Shown here piece by piece: positions 1-7,653 of a stretch of 36,817 nt of DNA. The DNA comes from Planctomycetota bacterium. Its GTDB lineage: Bacteria > Planctomycetota > Planctomycetia > Gemmatales > Gemmataceae. The stretch spans positions 1-36,817 of the forward strand of contig JAIOPV010000163.1 in assembly GCA_021413735.1 (NCBI GenBank). The letters run 5' to 3'. The position numbers and the translations under genes were made by a program. The notes under the pieces were generated by a model. That model was not told where the DNA came from and did no database searches. It saw nothing but the letters and a program-made list of their open reading frames with translations. Position 1 is the stretch's first letter, and each line of letters begins with the position of its first letter.

Positions 1-3000
1 GGAGCCGCCCTCCGTTGCTGCCCAGACTCACTCAACGAACACTTACCGCCGTTGCTCGTGCTGCCGCCGTTGAGCATCTTGCTGGCCCGCGCACGAAGCC
101 GATCCGCCACAGCTCGCGCCGGTTCGGTTACTAACGGAACCGCTTCCGGCTTGTACTTCAACTCGCCGTTCTCTCGCGTCAACTTGATCCGGAATAAGTT
201 TTTGCTCAAGAACGCCGTCAGATCGCCCACAGGCGTGTTAATCATTCGCGCCAACACCTGCGAGACGAGCGTATAGAAGTCGAACTTCACGTACTCGCCG
301 CTGATGTCGATTTCTCCGCTGCCGCCCAGGCACAGAGCCTTGCCGATCAAATCGACCTGGTCGACCTTTATACGGTCGCCCTGAATGCGGAACGTGGCGT
401 GGGCTTCGTCGAATGCGGTCTTGTCCGGCACCTGGCCCTTCAGCACCTTCACGAGATCGAGCAGAACCGGCAGGTTGTACATGCGACCGGTTGGTACGTC
501 GATCTTGCCCGAGCCTTCGAGAACCAGCCGACCGGTCTTCGGGTCGGGGCGATTCGCGATCAAGAGTTGAGCCTGCGCGATCCCCTTAAGGTCAGCGTCG
601 GACCCAATCTTGTAGTGCTTGGCCATCTCATCGAGTTGAACGTCGGTGGCGGTGAGCCAGATGTTGAATCGCGGCTGTTCGGTGAGGATCAGGCGACCCT
701 GACCACCGAGGACGCCGTGGAACAGATCGCCAGCGACATCCGTGAACTCCGCTTCGATGGGCAGATACTCGCCAGGCTGCGCGGGGTCGGGTTGCTGTGG
801 TGCGGCCGCCACGCGGCACGAGAAGCGAGTCACCGGTTGACGGGCCACGACTGCACGGTCGAGCCAGATGGCTCCGCGGACGAGCCCGGTGTGGTTGCCG
901 TCGTAACGTCCCCGGCACGCGACCGCACCAAAGACCTGTTCCCAGGCGACACCAGTATCGAGCGATGCACCCGCTAATCGCAGTTCAGCATCCCAGTAGA
1001 CGGTTGCGGCTGTCGATGGTGCGGGTACTGTTGGATCAGTTGGCGTGAACTGCGCTCGTGTTTGGATCACGGTTGGCGCCGACCCCATCGGCGTCGCGAC
1101 GGGCAGCGGAGCGGGTTCCGGCGGCACGGCACGGTTGACCGCAGGCGGATCGAGCACCACGAGATGCTTCACCACCAGTTCCGCGCCGCCCTTGAGTTTC
1201 AACTCCTCGATCGCAGCACCAAGCTGACTTGGAAGCGCCCGTATCAGTGCTTCGTCGGCAATCAACGGCGATGCTTCAATACCGCCGAGGTTCGCCCACA
1301 CGGTGCCGTCGGGTGAGAATCGGATCTCTCCGGCTGACATCTTGAGACGAGTCTGGCCGTGTCGCGCGGCGACGTGTGCCACCCGAAGAGAGCCGTTCTT
1401 GTACTCCATGTAGCCCGACGTGTCGGTCATCTCATACGGCAGAAACGTCGGCGTGACCGTCGGCCCGGAAAAGTTAAACGTCAGCATCAAATCGCTGACA
1501 GGGTTGATGGGCAACCTCTCCGAATCGTGACTGCGAAGCGACCCTGCACGGTCCAGCAATTCCACGTCGGCGGAGAACGTAATTCGACCCGTGGGCTTGA
1601 ATCGCGTCCAGATCGTATCGGCTTTCACGGCGGCGAACGTGGCCTTGAGGTCGGCATCCAGCGGGCAGTTGTTCGCCCCAACGTGCAGCATCAGTTTCTT
1701 GTCGCGGCTGTTCGGAATCGACCGCTTCGATCCGTTCATCCAGACGGCAGCCCCGGCATGAGTTGCGGTGAAACCATCGAGCACGACTTCGTCGCGATCG
1801 GGCAACGGTTCCAGCGGTTCGCCCGGCCGTAGTGGGCGTGTTGGATCAGTGACCGTCGTGCGGACGACGAGCCGCCCCTTCACTTTCTCAAGCGAAAACG
1901 GCACCTCAAGATGGTTCAGGCTCGCATCGCGAACATCGACTCGGAACTCGTTTTCGCACAGGTTCACGCCGGGTTGCTGCACGAATTCAGCCACGAAATC
2001 TCCGCGACCCGCAGCCCGGAATCGACGCACGAGTTCCACGTACTTCGGCGGGAAAGCGTTGACGAGTGTTTCGTCCATCGCGAGGTTGGCGCCGCTGATC
2101 CGCAGATTGATGCCGGGGTCGGCACCATCTCCCACCACTTGACCCTTAACGGTGATGAGTTGACCGCCAGCTGTACCGATCAGGTCGATGGCAACCACAG
2201 GCGGACCGCTCGGCGTGTCGGTGCGTTTGACCCATCCGCGAACATCGGTGACGGGGTATTTGAACTTGTGGTACATCGCGGTCGTCTGCCGCGGGCGAAC
2301 CTCGAACTCGCGCTTCCAACTGCTCGACTCGCGGCTGAACTTGTAACTGATATCCACCTGCCCGACGGGTGAAAACTGTCGGCGATGTTCCTTCGCACGG
2401 TCCGGAAGATGCTTCACGAGTTCATCGTCGATCGTGACGCCAGACACAGTCAGTTCCGCCCGCTCGAGGAGTTCTTCCAGACGCCGCATCGACTCATCGA
2501 ACTTGGTTTCGTTCGTCGTTTTATAAGCCGTCGTTTCGACGAGAGTGTCCTTTGTTTCGAGCGAAAGTTTCACTTTTGCCCCGTTCACTTGCGCGGTCGC
2601 GTCGTCCACCCGCAACTGACCGTTCTTGATCCCGATTGATGCTGTGATCTTGTTGATGGGCCAGGGCAAATCTGTGTGCGTGTACTTCGCGTTCTTCACT
2701 TCGAGCCGCACATCATGCCGCCATTTCTTCGGTGCATCTGGCGTGTAAGAAAGGTCGGCCGTGACTGCAGCCGTCGCCGTGAGTCCCTTGATTTGCGGAG
2801 CGAGTGCGGGAGCGAATTTCTCTGCCGCGAGTGAGGCCACATCGCTGAGCGGGAACTCGGGCATCTCAACCGCAATCGACAACTTCCCGTTGGCGCGATT
2901 GACTTTCCCCCGAATCGAAACCTGCCCGAACGCACCGGCCGTAACCTTCGCCTGCACAGCGATCACGGTGAGCGGATCGTTCAGCAGTGTGAACTGTGCG

Positions 3001-3512
3001 TCGGTGAGTGTCGTCGCGGGAAACGCGTCCGGTGAGTTATCGGTGATGTGGATCGTTCCACCCTTCACGATGAACGTCGGGACCGGAGAATCGGCTGTTG
3101 CGGGCTTCTGCGAAGTGGGCGACTTCAGTACACCTTCGACGTTCCACTTTCCGTCGGCTCCGCGTTCGATCTGGAATACCGGATTCTCGAGTTCGATCTT
3201 TTTGACGACGAGCCGACCGCGATTCAACTGTTCCTTGTCGTGAGAGAGCACGCCCGTCGGCACAGTGAGAAACGGCGTCTCGGCTCCCTGGCGAGTGAGC
3301 CGCACATCGGTGACCGCGATGCCGCCGAAGAGCCGCAAGCGGGCATCGCCGACGTGAACATCGACGCCTTCAAACTGCTCGGAAAGGTTGGCGATCACCT
3401 GCGAACGGATGCGTTCGGGGCTAACCCAGGAGCGCGCGAGCCAGCCCAGGACGGCGAGCGACGCCACCCCAGTCAAGATCAGTCCTCGGATTGCCCAACT
3501 CCGCAGTGACAT
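1..3512 (-). CDS. AsmA/TamB-like inner-membrane-anchored envelope protein (3' end outside window)
   Basis: An open frame starts with ATG at 3512 and reads leftward without a stop to the window edge, giving about 1,170 visible residues. It begins MSLRSWAIRG and has one hydrophobic segment (about residues 8-25), then a long beta-rich region with no further membrane segments. The start of the soluble part resembles AsmA proteins (an SPERIRSQVIANL stretch followed by alternating hydrophobic strands such as VKKIELENPVFQIER), and the end has AsmA C-terminal-like blocks (GSGEIDISGEYVKFDF). AsmA/TamB/YhdP proteins are anchored in the inner membrane, span the periplasm and are implicated in lipid transport and outer-membrane homeostasis; that role here is inferred from fold-level resemblance. 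The C-terminus is missing, so total length is unknown. The gene stands alone, with about 240 bp to the clpS-like gene upstream. Confidence 0.75.
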   Translation of the reverse strand, partial: MSLRSWAIRGLILTGVASLAVLGWLARSWVSPERIRSQVIANLSEQFEGVDVHVGDARLRLFGGIAVTDVRLTRQGAETPFLTVPTGVLSHDKEQLNRGRLVVKKIELENPVFQIERGADGKWNVEGVLKSPTSQKPATADSPVPTFIVKGGTIHITDNSPDAFPATTLTDAQFTLLNDPLTVIAVQAKVTAGAFGQVSIRGKVNRANGKLSIAVEMPEFPLSDVASLAAEKFAPALAPQIKGLTATAAVTADLSYTPDAPKKWRHDVRLEVKNAKYTHTDLPWPINKITASIGIKNGQLRVDDATAQVNGAKVKLSLETKDTLVETTAYKTTNETKFDESMRRLEELLERAELTVSGVTIDDELVKHLPDRAKEHRRQFSPVGQVDISYKFSRESSSWKREFEVRPRQTTAMYHKFKYPVTDVRGWVKRTDTPSGPPVVAIDLIGTAGGQLITVKGQVVGDGADPGINLRISGANLAMDETLVNAFPPKYVELVRRFRAAGRGDFVAEFVQQPGVNLCENEFRVDVRDASLNHLEVPFSLEKVKGRLVVRTTVTDPTRPLRPGEPLEPLPDRDEVVLDGFTATHAGAAVWMNGSKRSIPNSRDKKLMLHVGANNCPLDADLKATFAAVKADTIWTRFKPTGRITFSADVELLDRAGSLRSHDSERLPINPVSDLMLTFNFSGPTVTPTFLPYEMTDTSGYMEYKNGSLRVAHVAARHGQTRLKMSAGEIRFSPDGTVWANLGGIEASPLIADEALIRALPSQLGAAIEELKLKGGAELVVKHLVVLDPPAVNRAVPPEPAPLPVATPMGSAPTVIQTRAQFTPTDPTVPAPSTAATVYWDAELRLAGASLDTGVAWEQVFGAVACRGRYDGNHTGLVRGAIWLDRAVVARQPVTRFSCRVAAAPQQPDPAQPGEYLPIEAEFTDVAGDLFHGVLGGQGRLILTEQPRFNIWLTATDVQLDEMAKHYKIGSDADLKGIAQAQLLIANRPDPKTGRLVLEGSGKIDVPTGRMYNLPVLLDLVKVLKGQVPDKTAFDEAHATFRIQGDRIKVDQVDLIGKALCLGGSGEIDISGEYVKFDFYTLVSQVLARMINTPVGDLTAFLSKNLFRIKLTRENGELKYKPEAVPLVTEPARAVADRLRARASKMLNGGSTSNGGKCSLSESGQQRRAA

Positions 3513-3691
3513 CCGCCACCTTCACGGCCTGCGTCGGCTCCGGGCCACACGCCCTGATAGTTCCGACAAGTCGCGGGACCATACGCAGAGTCCGGAATCT
3601 GGTCAATTGCGAGTGGCGACGGGCAATTTCGTGGGAATTTAGGCGAGTATTTGCCGCAATGTGGCTGATTTGACAGCAAATAAAGTGTAGC
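3513..3691. other. Intergenic region upstream of the AsmA-like gene
   Basis: No reading frame with a plausible start and codon use was found between the AsmA-like start and the clpS-like terminator region. It must hold the AsmA-like promoter on the minus strand, but I could not pick out a convincing -35/-10 pair. Confidence 0.4.
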
Positions 3692-3744
3692 CACCGCCTC
3701 ATCGGGGCGGTGTTATCGTGATGATCGCCACCCCGTTAGGGCGA
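3692..3744 (-). terminator. Tandem hairpins, probable terminator of the clpS-like gene
   Basis: Two stem-loops lie downstream of the clpS-like stop codon on the minus strand. The first pairs 3739-3743 with 3725-3729 (TCGCC/GGCGA). The second is a 7-bp stem, CACCGCC at 3692-3698 against GGCGGTG at 3706-3712, followed on the minus strand by a T-rich tract (TTTATTT around 3677-3684). A weak-to-moderate intrinsic terminator is the simplest reading. Confidence 0.45.
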
Positions 3745-3758
3745 CGGCTCAATAAGCG

Positions 3759-4061
3759 TCACTCCGGTTCGATCGTGGCTGCGAGTCCGCGATCGGCGAA
3801 CTGTTCGACGAACAATTCTGCTCGCTCCAGGTGCGTAACCACCACAAGGGAGCGTCCCCCGTGATGCACTTCCCACATTCGGTGCTCGGCTTCAGCCGTT
3901 CCGAATTTCGTGAGTTCCATGACAACTTTTGCGACGAACAGCAAATTCTTCTCGGCGGTCCGGTGAAGGACGACCTTGAAGCGTCGCGGAAATCGGCTGA
4001 CGGTCCCGAACGCCCAAAAATCCAGGCGATCGTGCTGCCGATGTGGGGGGCGGATGGACAT
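3759..4061 (-). CDS. Divergent ClpS-like adaptor protein
   Basis: This 100-residue protein matches the ClpS fold along its length: FKVVLHRT (strand 1), LLFVAKVVMELTKF (helix), AEAEHRMWEVHHGGRS and THLERAELFVEQFADRGL, ending in TIEPE. ClpS binds ClpA/ClpC and delivers substrates bearing bulky N-terminal residues. In canonical ClpS an NDD-type stretch after strand 1 (Asn34/Asp35 in E. coli) binds the substrate alpha-amino group. Here it is replaced by HRTAEKN, while the pocket histidine is retained in WEVHHGG. It may therefore bind altered ligands or act only as a Clp regulator. ATG at 4061 was chosen because GAGG lies about 6 nt upstream; the frame stays open further upstream but shows no protein-like character there. 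Confidence 0.72.
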   Translation of the reverse strand: MSIRPPHRQHDRLDFWAFGTVSRFPRRFKVVLHRTAEKNLLFVAKVVMELTKFGTAEAEHRMWEVHHGGRSLVVVTHLERAELFVEQFADRGLAATIEPE

Positions 4062-4410
4062 GGCGACCTCGATATTCCCGCTGGACACGGCACCGAGCTG
4101 CCATGCACGCAGGAGACGCCGCCCTGGGAGAGGGGCGGGCGGTCCAAGAAGAACCCCGACCCATTTGTAGCGTACAGCAATCCGGGAGCGCAAGTCAAAT
4201 CTCTGATGAACTTGGCGTGAAGACCTTCGAAAGGGCTGACCGCCCGCGCGGGATTTGCCGATTCCGCAGTCGATGCGAACAATGGGATGGCCGCGAACCT
4301 CAAGCGGAGTGCATGCGTCATTCTCTTGAGCCGATGAGCATTGGGTGAATGAGAACTCGGCAGGCCACCTTCTCATTCAAATGGGGGCTCGCCCCCGCTG
4401 AGAAGACTTC
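4062..4410. other. Divergent intergenic region between the clpS-like gene and rnr
   Basis: About 350 bp without a supported gene. Overlapping frames on both strands look like chance open frames in GC-rich DNA: they lack recognisable motifs, and the frame upstream of the clpS-like gene is arginine-rich noise. A GC hairpin, CCGCCC (4119-4124) with GGGCGG (4133-4138), lies inside. A tight 5-bp G/C hairpin (GGGGG 4383-4387, CCCCC 4392-4396) sits just before the rnr ribosome binding site (GAGAAG, about 4400-4405) and could affect its translation. Promoters for both flanking genes should be here. Confidence 0.5.
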
Positions 4411-6759
4411 ATGACCGACTTACTTTCGCGAATCCTGCACGCTACCACCGCACACAGCTACACGCCCATCAAGGCGAAGCCACTCTTCAAGCGCCTCAAT
4501 CTCGACGATGGGCAGTATCCCGAGTTCCGCAAGACTCTGCGCGAACTGGTTCGCACGGGCCGATTAGCCGTCGGCCGCAACCAGACCATCCGCGCCGCCG
4601 ACCCGCACGGCACCGTTACCGGCATCTATCGCCGCGCGCAAGCCGGCCACGGATTCGTTCGACCGCACACGGTTGACGGAACGATGAAGGCGGACGTTTA
4701 CATCCGCGAAGACAACGGACTCGATGCTGCGACCGGCGACGAAGTTCTCGTTCGCATTACGCGGGCCGCTTCGCACATCAAGGATGCCGCGGGTGAGATC
4801 GTCCGCGTTCTGGAACGAGCCACGCGAACATTCGTGGGCACTTACTTCGAGCGCGACGGTGAAGCGCTCGTTCGCGTCGATGGCACCGTGTTCTCGCACA
4901 GCATTTCCGTGGGTGATCCTGGGGCAAAGGGGGCGAAGCCGCAAGACAAAGTTGTGATTGAGATGCTGCGATTCCCGGGGCAGGACAAGCGCGGCGAAGG
5001 CGTCATCACGGAAGTGCTCGGGGCGAACGGCGATCCCGGCGTCGATACGATTTCAGTGATTCGTGCATTCGGCTTGCCTGAGGCGTTCCCGGAATCAGCA
5101 CTCGCAGAAGCGCGACAGGTCGCGAGTCAGTTCGGCGATGGCGATATCGCTGGCCGCGAGGACTTCACGCAAGAGTTAGTGATAACCATTGACCCGCCTG
5201 ATGCGAAGGATTTCGACGACGCGGTGACGGTGACCATCGACCCGAAAACGAAGCACTGGGTGCTGACGGTTCACATCGCGGATGTCGGTGCGTTCGTGAA
5301 ACTTGGTGGGGCACTCGATGTCGAGGCTCGCAAGCGTGCGACGAGTGTGTACCTGCCGCAGAAGGTCATTCCGATGTTCCCGGAGGTGATCTCCAACGGA
5401 TTAGCGTCGTTGCAGGAGGCGAAGCTGCGGTACGTCAAGACGGTGCAAATGGAGTTCACTCCTAGCTTGCAGAAGGGGCACGTCCGATTCGCGAACGGCG
5501 TGATCCGCAATCGCAAGCGATTCACATACGACGAAGTGCAGGCGGTGCTGAATGATTTGGCGAGCGGTGGGTCTTCGCCCTCTCCCCTTGCGGGAGAGGG
5601 CAGCTCGCGAAGCGAGCGGGTGAGGGGTGAAGCCTCAACTGATGTTGGAGCTTTACCCCTCACCCGGCTCGAAGACTCGCCACCCTCTCCCGCAAGGGGA
5701 GAGGGCAAAGACGGGGTTGCCCCCGAAATCGTCTCGATGATTCGCCGAATGCGTGACCTGGCGTTGCTCCTTCGCAAGAAGCGGTTCAAGCGTGGGTCGC
5801 TGGAACTGGAGATGCCCGAGGCGGTGCTGGAATACGATGACAACGGCCGCGTTTCCGGGGCGCACTTCGCGGAACACAACCTGAGCCATCAGATCATTGA
5901 GGAGTTCATGCTCGCGGCGAACGAGGCTGTCGCGGAACACTTCACCAAGTACGAGGTGCCGTTCTTGCGTCGCGTTCACCCTGCACCCGCCGAGGACAAG
6001 CTCGAAGCATTCGCACAGTTCACGGACCTGCTCGGCTACCACATCAAGCGGCCACAAGATCGTTTCGAGTTGCAGCGAGTGCTGAACGAAACGGCCGAGA
6101 AGCCAGAGCGTGCGGCGATCCACTTCGCGCTGTTGCGAAGTCTGAAGCAAGCAACTTACTCGCCGGTGCAAGACGAACACTACGCACTCGCGAGCCAGGA
6201 TTACTGTCACTTCACGTCGCCGATTCGGCGTTATCCAGACTTGCAGGTCCACAGACTGCTCGATCGCTGGATTCGCGAAGGCACCGCGTCGGCGGACATG
6301 TCAGATCTCATGGCACTCGGCGAACACTGCTCGAAGCGCGAACGCCGGGCCGAAACAGCCGAGCGCGAGTTGGTGAAGCTGAAGATCCTGACGTATCTCA
6401 GCGGGAAACTCGGCGAGAAGTTCGACGCGGTGATTACGGGCGTCGCGGATTATGGTTTCTTCGCCCAAGCCGAGCGAATCCCTGCCGAGGGGTTGGTTCA
6501 CATCTCATCGCTGGTTGACGATTACTACTGGTACGACGAGACGGGACACTCGCTGGAGGGTCGCCGCACCAAACGCAAATTCCGGCTCGGTGATCGCGTG
6601 AAGGTGCAAGTGGCACGGGTGGACATTCCGCGTCGGATGCTCGACCTTCGGCTCGCGGAGACGCAGCCGAAGCAAGCCGAACCGGTCGCGGAAGAAGTGC
6701 CGAGTTATGGGAAGTCGCCGCGTATCATTCGCAAGAACAGCAAGCGCCGCGGAAGTTAG
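4411..6759 (+). CDS. rnr: Ribonuclease R (3'-5' exoribonuclease, RNB family)
   Basis: The 782-residue protein has the RNase R architecture: N-terminal helical/cold-shock OB domains (about 1-225, including GTVTGIYRRAQAGHGFVRPH), the RNB catalytic domain (about 240-640) with the metal-binding motif DPPDAKDFDDAV, and a C-terminal S1 domain (about 670-750, starting FDAVITGVADYGFFA). It also has the conserved HFTSPIRRYPDLQVHR block. RNase R degrades structured RNA processively and takes part in mRNA, rRNA and tmRNA-linked decay. Residues of about 389-432 are not RNase R sequence: they are encoded by a 130-bp palindromic repeat inserted in frame in a loop between FTYDEVQAVLNDL and IVSMIRRMRDLALLLRKKRF (see separate entry). 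All catalytic motifs flank the insert intact. The stop codon overlaps that of the convergent hydratase gene (shared TTAG at 6756-6759). Confidence 0.95.
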   Translation: MTDLLSRILHATTAHSYTPIKAKPLFKRLNLDDGQYPEFRKTLRELVRTGRLAVGRNQTIRAADPHGTVTGIYRRAQAGHGFVRPHTVDGTMKADVYIREDNGLDAATGDEVLVRITRAASHIKDAAGEIVRVLERATRTFVGTYFERDGEALVRVDGTVFSHSISVGDPGAKGAKPQDKVVIEMLRFPGQDKRGEGVITEVLGANGDPGVDTISVIRAFGLPEAFPESALAEARQVASQFGDGDIAGREDFTQELVITIDPPDAKDFDDAVTVTIDPKTKHWVLTVHIADVGAFVKLGGALDVEARKRATSVYLPQKVIPMFPEVISNGLASLQEAKLRYVKTVQMEFTPSLQKGHVRFANGVIRNRKRFTYDEVQAVLNDLASGGSSPSPLAGEGSSRSERVRGEASTDVGALPLTRLEDSPPSPARGEGKDGVAPEIVSMIRRMRDLALLLRKKRFKRGSLELEMPEAVLEYDDNGRVSGAHFAEHNLSHQIIEEFMLAANEAVAEHFTKYEVPFLRRVHPAPAEDKLEAFAQFTDLLGYHIKRPQDRFELQRVLNETAEKPERAAIHFALLRSLKQATYSPVQDEHYALASQDYCHFTSPIRRYPDLQVHRLLDRWIREGTASADMSDLMALGEHCSKRERRAETAERELVKLKILTYLSGKLGEKFDAVITGVADYGFFAQAERIPAEGLVHISSLVDDYYWYDETGHSLEGRRTKRKFRLGDRVKVQVARVDIPRRMLDLRLAETQPKQAEPVAEEVPSYGKSPRIIRKNSKRRGS
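5577..5706. repeat. Palindromic REPIN-like element inserted in frame within rnr
   Basis: A 130-bp near-palindrome. The outer arms 5577-5601 and 5682-5706 are inverted copies matching at 24 of 25 positions, and each arm is itself a hairpin (CCCTCTCCC with GGGAGAGGG, loops CTTGC and GCAAG). Inside, 5613-5628 (CGAGCGGGTGAGGGGT) is repeated inverted near 5654-5670 with one extra base. Translated in the rnr frame it gives PSPLAGEG and PSPARGEG, peptides I recognise as typical of GC-rich dispersed bacterial repeats. The element keeps the rnr frame open in both flanks. The insertion mechanism is unknown; no transposase is nearby. Confidence 0.85.
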
Positions 6760-7541
6760 GCGAAGGTCATCTCAACGCGGCCCAGCGTTCCGAAGTCCGC
6801 AGCGAGATGATCGCCAGGATTCGCGAGATACACATCCGTTGTTAAGCCCGTCGTGATCTTGTCGCCGCGACTCAGTCGCCTTCCGAATTTCGGCAACTCG
6901 TTCGCCAGCCACGCGACCACGTTCAGCGGATTGCCGAGCACGGCAGCTCCGGTGCCCGGAAACGTCTTGTCGCGATTCACGATCAATGATGTCGGGTGCT
7001 TCGCGAAGTCGATGCTGTGCCAGTTCGTGTTCGGTTCACCCTCAACCCAACATCCGTGAATGGCATTGTCCGCGAGCAACGACGGTGCCCCGACAGTCTT
7101 CCAGTCGTGGTAACGGTGATCGACAATCTCAATGCTCGGAATCACTGCTCCGATGAACGGCTTGATCGTCTCGGGCGTGTAAGTTATTCCCGACCACACA
7201 TCTTCCGACATCACGAAACCGAACTCGGCTTCGACACATCGGACAACGAAATCCGTGCCCGGCACCGTGACGCCACTGCGATGCGTCGAGTGCGACATCA
7301 GCACGCCAAAGAACGGCGCATCGACGCCGAGAGCCTTCTGCGCGAGGACGCTCGTGCAGGCGATCTTGTAGCCGATGGGTTTGCCGTTGCCGCGTTCGAG
7401 CAACTTCCGCACGAGCAGTTCTTGAACCTGATACCCGCCGGCAAGCGAGTGCGGCCGCACGTCCTCGGGCAACGCCGCGACCTGTCGTTTGTTGACCCGC
7501 ATATCGAAGAGGTAATCGGCACCCGAAGTGATCCGGTCCAT
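6756..7541 (-). CDS. 2-keto-4-pentenoate hydratase-like protein (MhpD / fumarylacetoacetase superfamily)
   Basis: The 261-residue protein has the usual length and motifs of MhpD-type hydratases and 4-oxalocrotonate decarboxylases: YQVQELLVRKLLERG near the N-terminus, GYKIACTS, FFGVLMSH, VEAEFGFVMSEDV (metal-binding acidic motif), PSIEIVDHRY, LLADNAIHG and a C-terminal GDKITTG. These enzymes hydrate 2-oxopent-4-enoate or decarboxylate related oxo-acids in aromatic catabolism, using Mg2+ or Mn2+. No other catabolic genes are nearby, so the substrate is unknown. ATG at 7541 is preferred: the frame extends to 7631, but that stretch runs into an intergenic palindrome. The gene is convergent with rnr and overlaps its stop codon by 4 nt. 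Confidence 0.82.
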   Translation of the reverse strand: MDRITSGADYLFDMRVNKRQVAALPEDVRPHSLAGGYQVQELLVRKLLERGNGKPIGYKIACTSVLAQKALGVDAPFFGVLMSHSTHRSGVTVPGTDFVVRCVEAEFGFVMSEDVWSGITYTPETIKPFIGAVIPSIEIVDHRYHDWKTVGAPSLLADNAIHGCWVEGEPNTNWHSIDFAKHPTSLIVNRDKTFPGTGAAVLGNPLNVVAWLANELPKFGRRLSRGDKITTGLTTDVYLANPGDHLAADFGTLGRVEMTFA

Positions 7542-7583
7542 GTTGTGCGTCCCATGTGGAGAGTGGTACGCAACTAGTTTAGA

Positions 7584-7643
7584 GGTATTCGCCGCTTGCG
7601 GCGTAGCGATTGAGAGAGCGCTACGCCGCAAGCGGCGAATACC
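7584..7643. repeat. REPIN-like palindrome, GCCGCTTGCGGC family, copy 1
   Basis: Perfect 25-bp inverted repeats (7584-7608 and 7619-7643) are separated by a 10-nt loop. Each arm contains the nested palindrome GCCGCTTGCGGC followed by GTAGC. It lies between the stop of the BBP7 gene and the start of the hydratase gene, both on the minus strand. As RNA it would form a very stable hairpin and could separate the two transcripts. Two more copies of the core occur at about 24.05 kb and 25.6 kb. Confidence 0.85.
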
Positions 7644-7653
7644 AAAAACCCAC

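Noticed and set aside
4062-4376. N-terminal extension of the clpS-like gene
   Set aside because: The frame is open, but the residues are Arg/Pro-rich and unlike ClpS, and the ATG at 4061 has a good ribosome site.
7542-7631. Longer start for the hydratase-like gene
   Set aside because: The extension runs into the GCCGCTTGCGGC palindrome and has no hydratase-like sequence.
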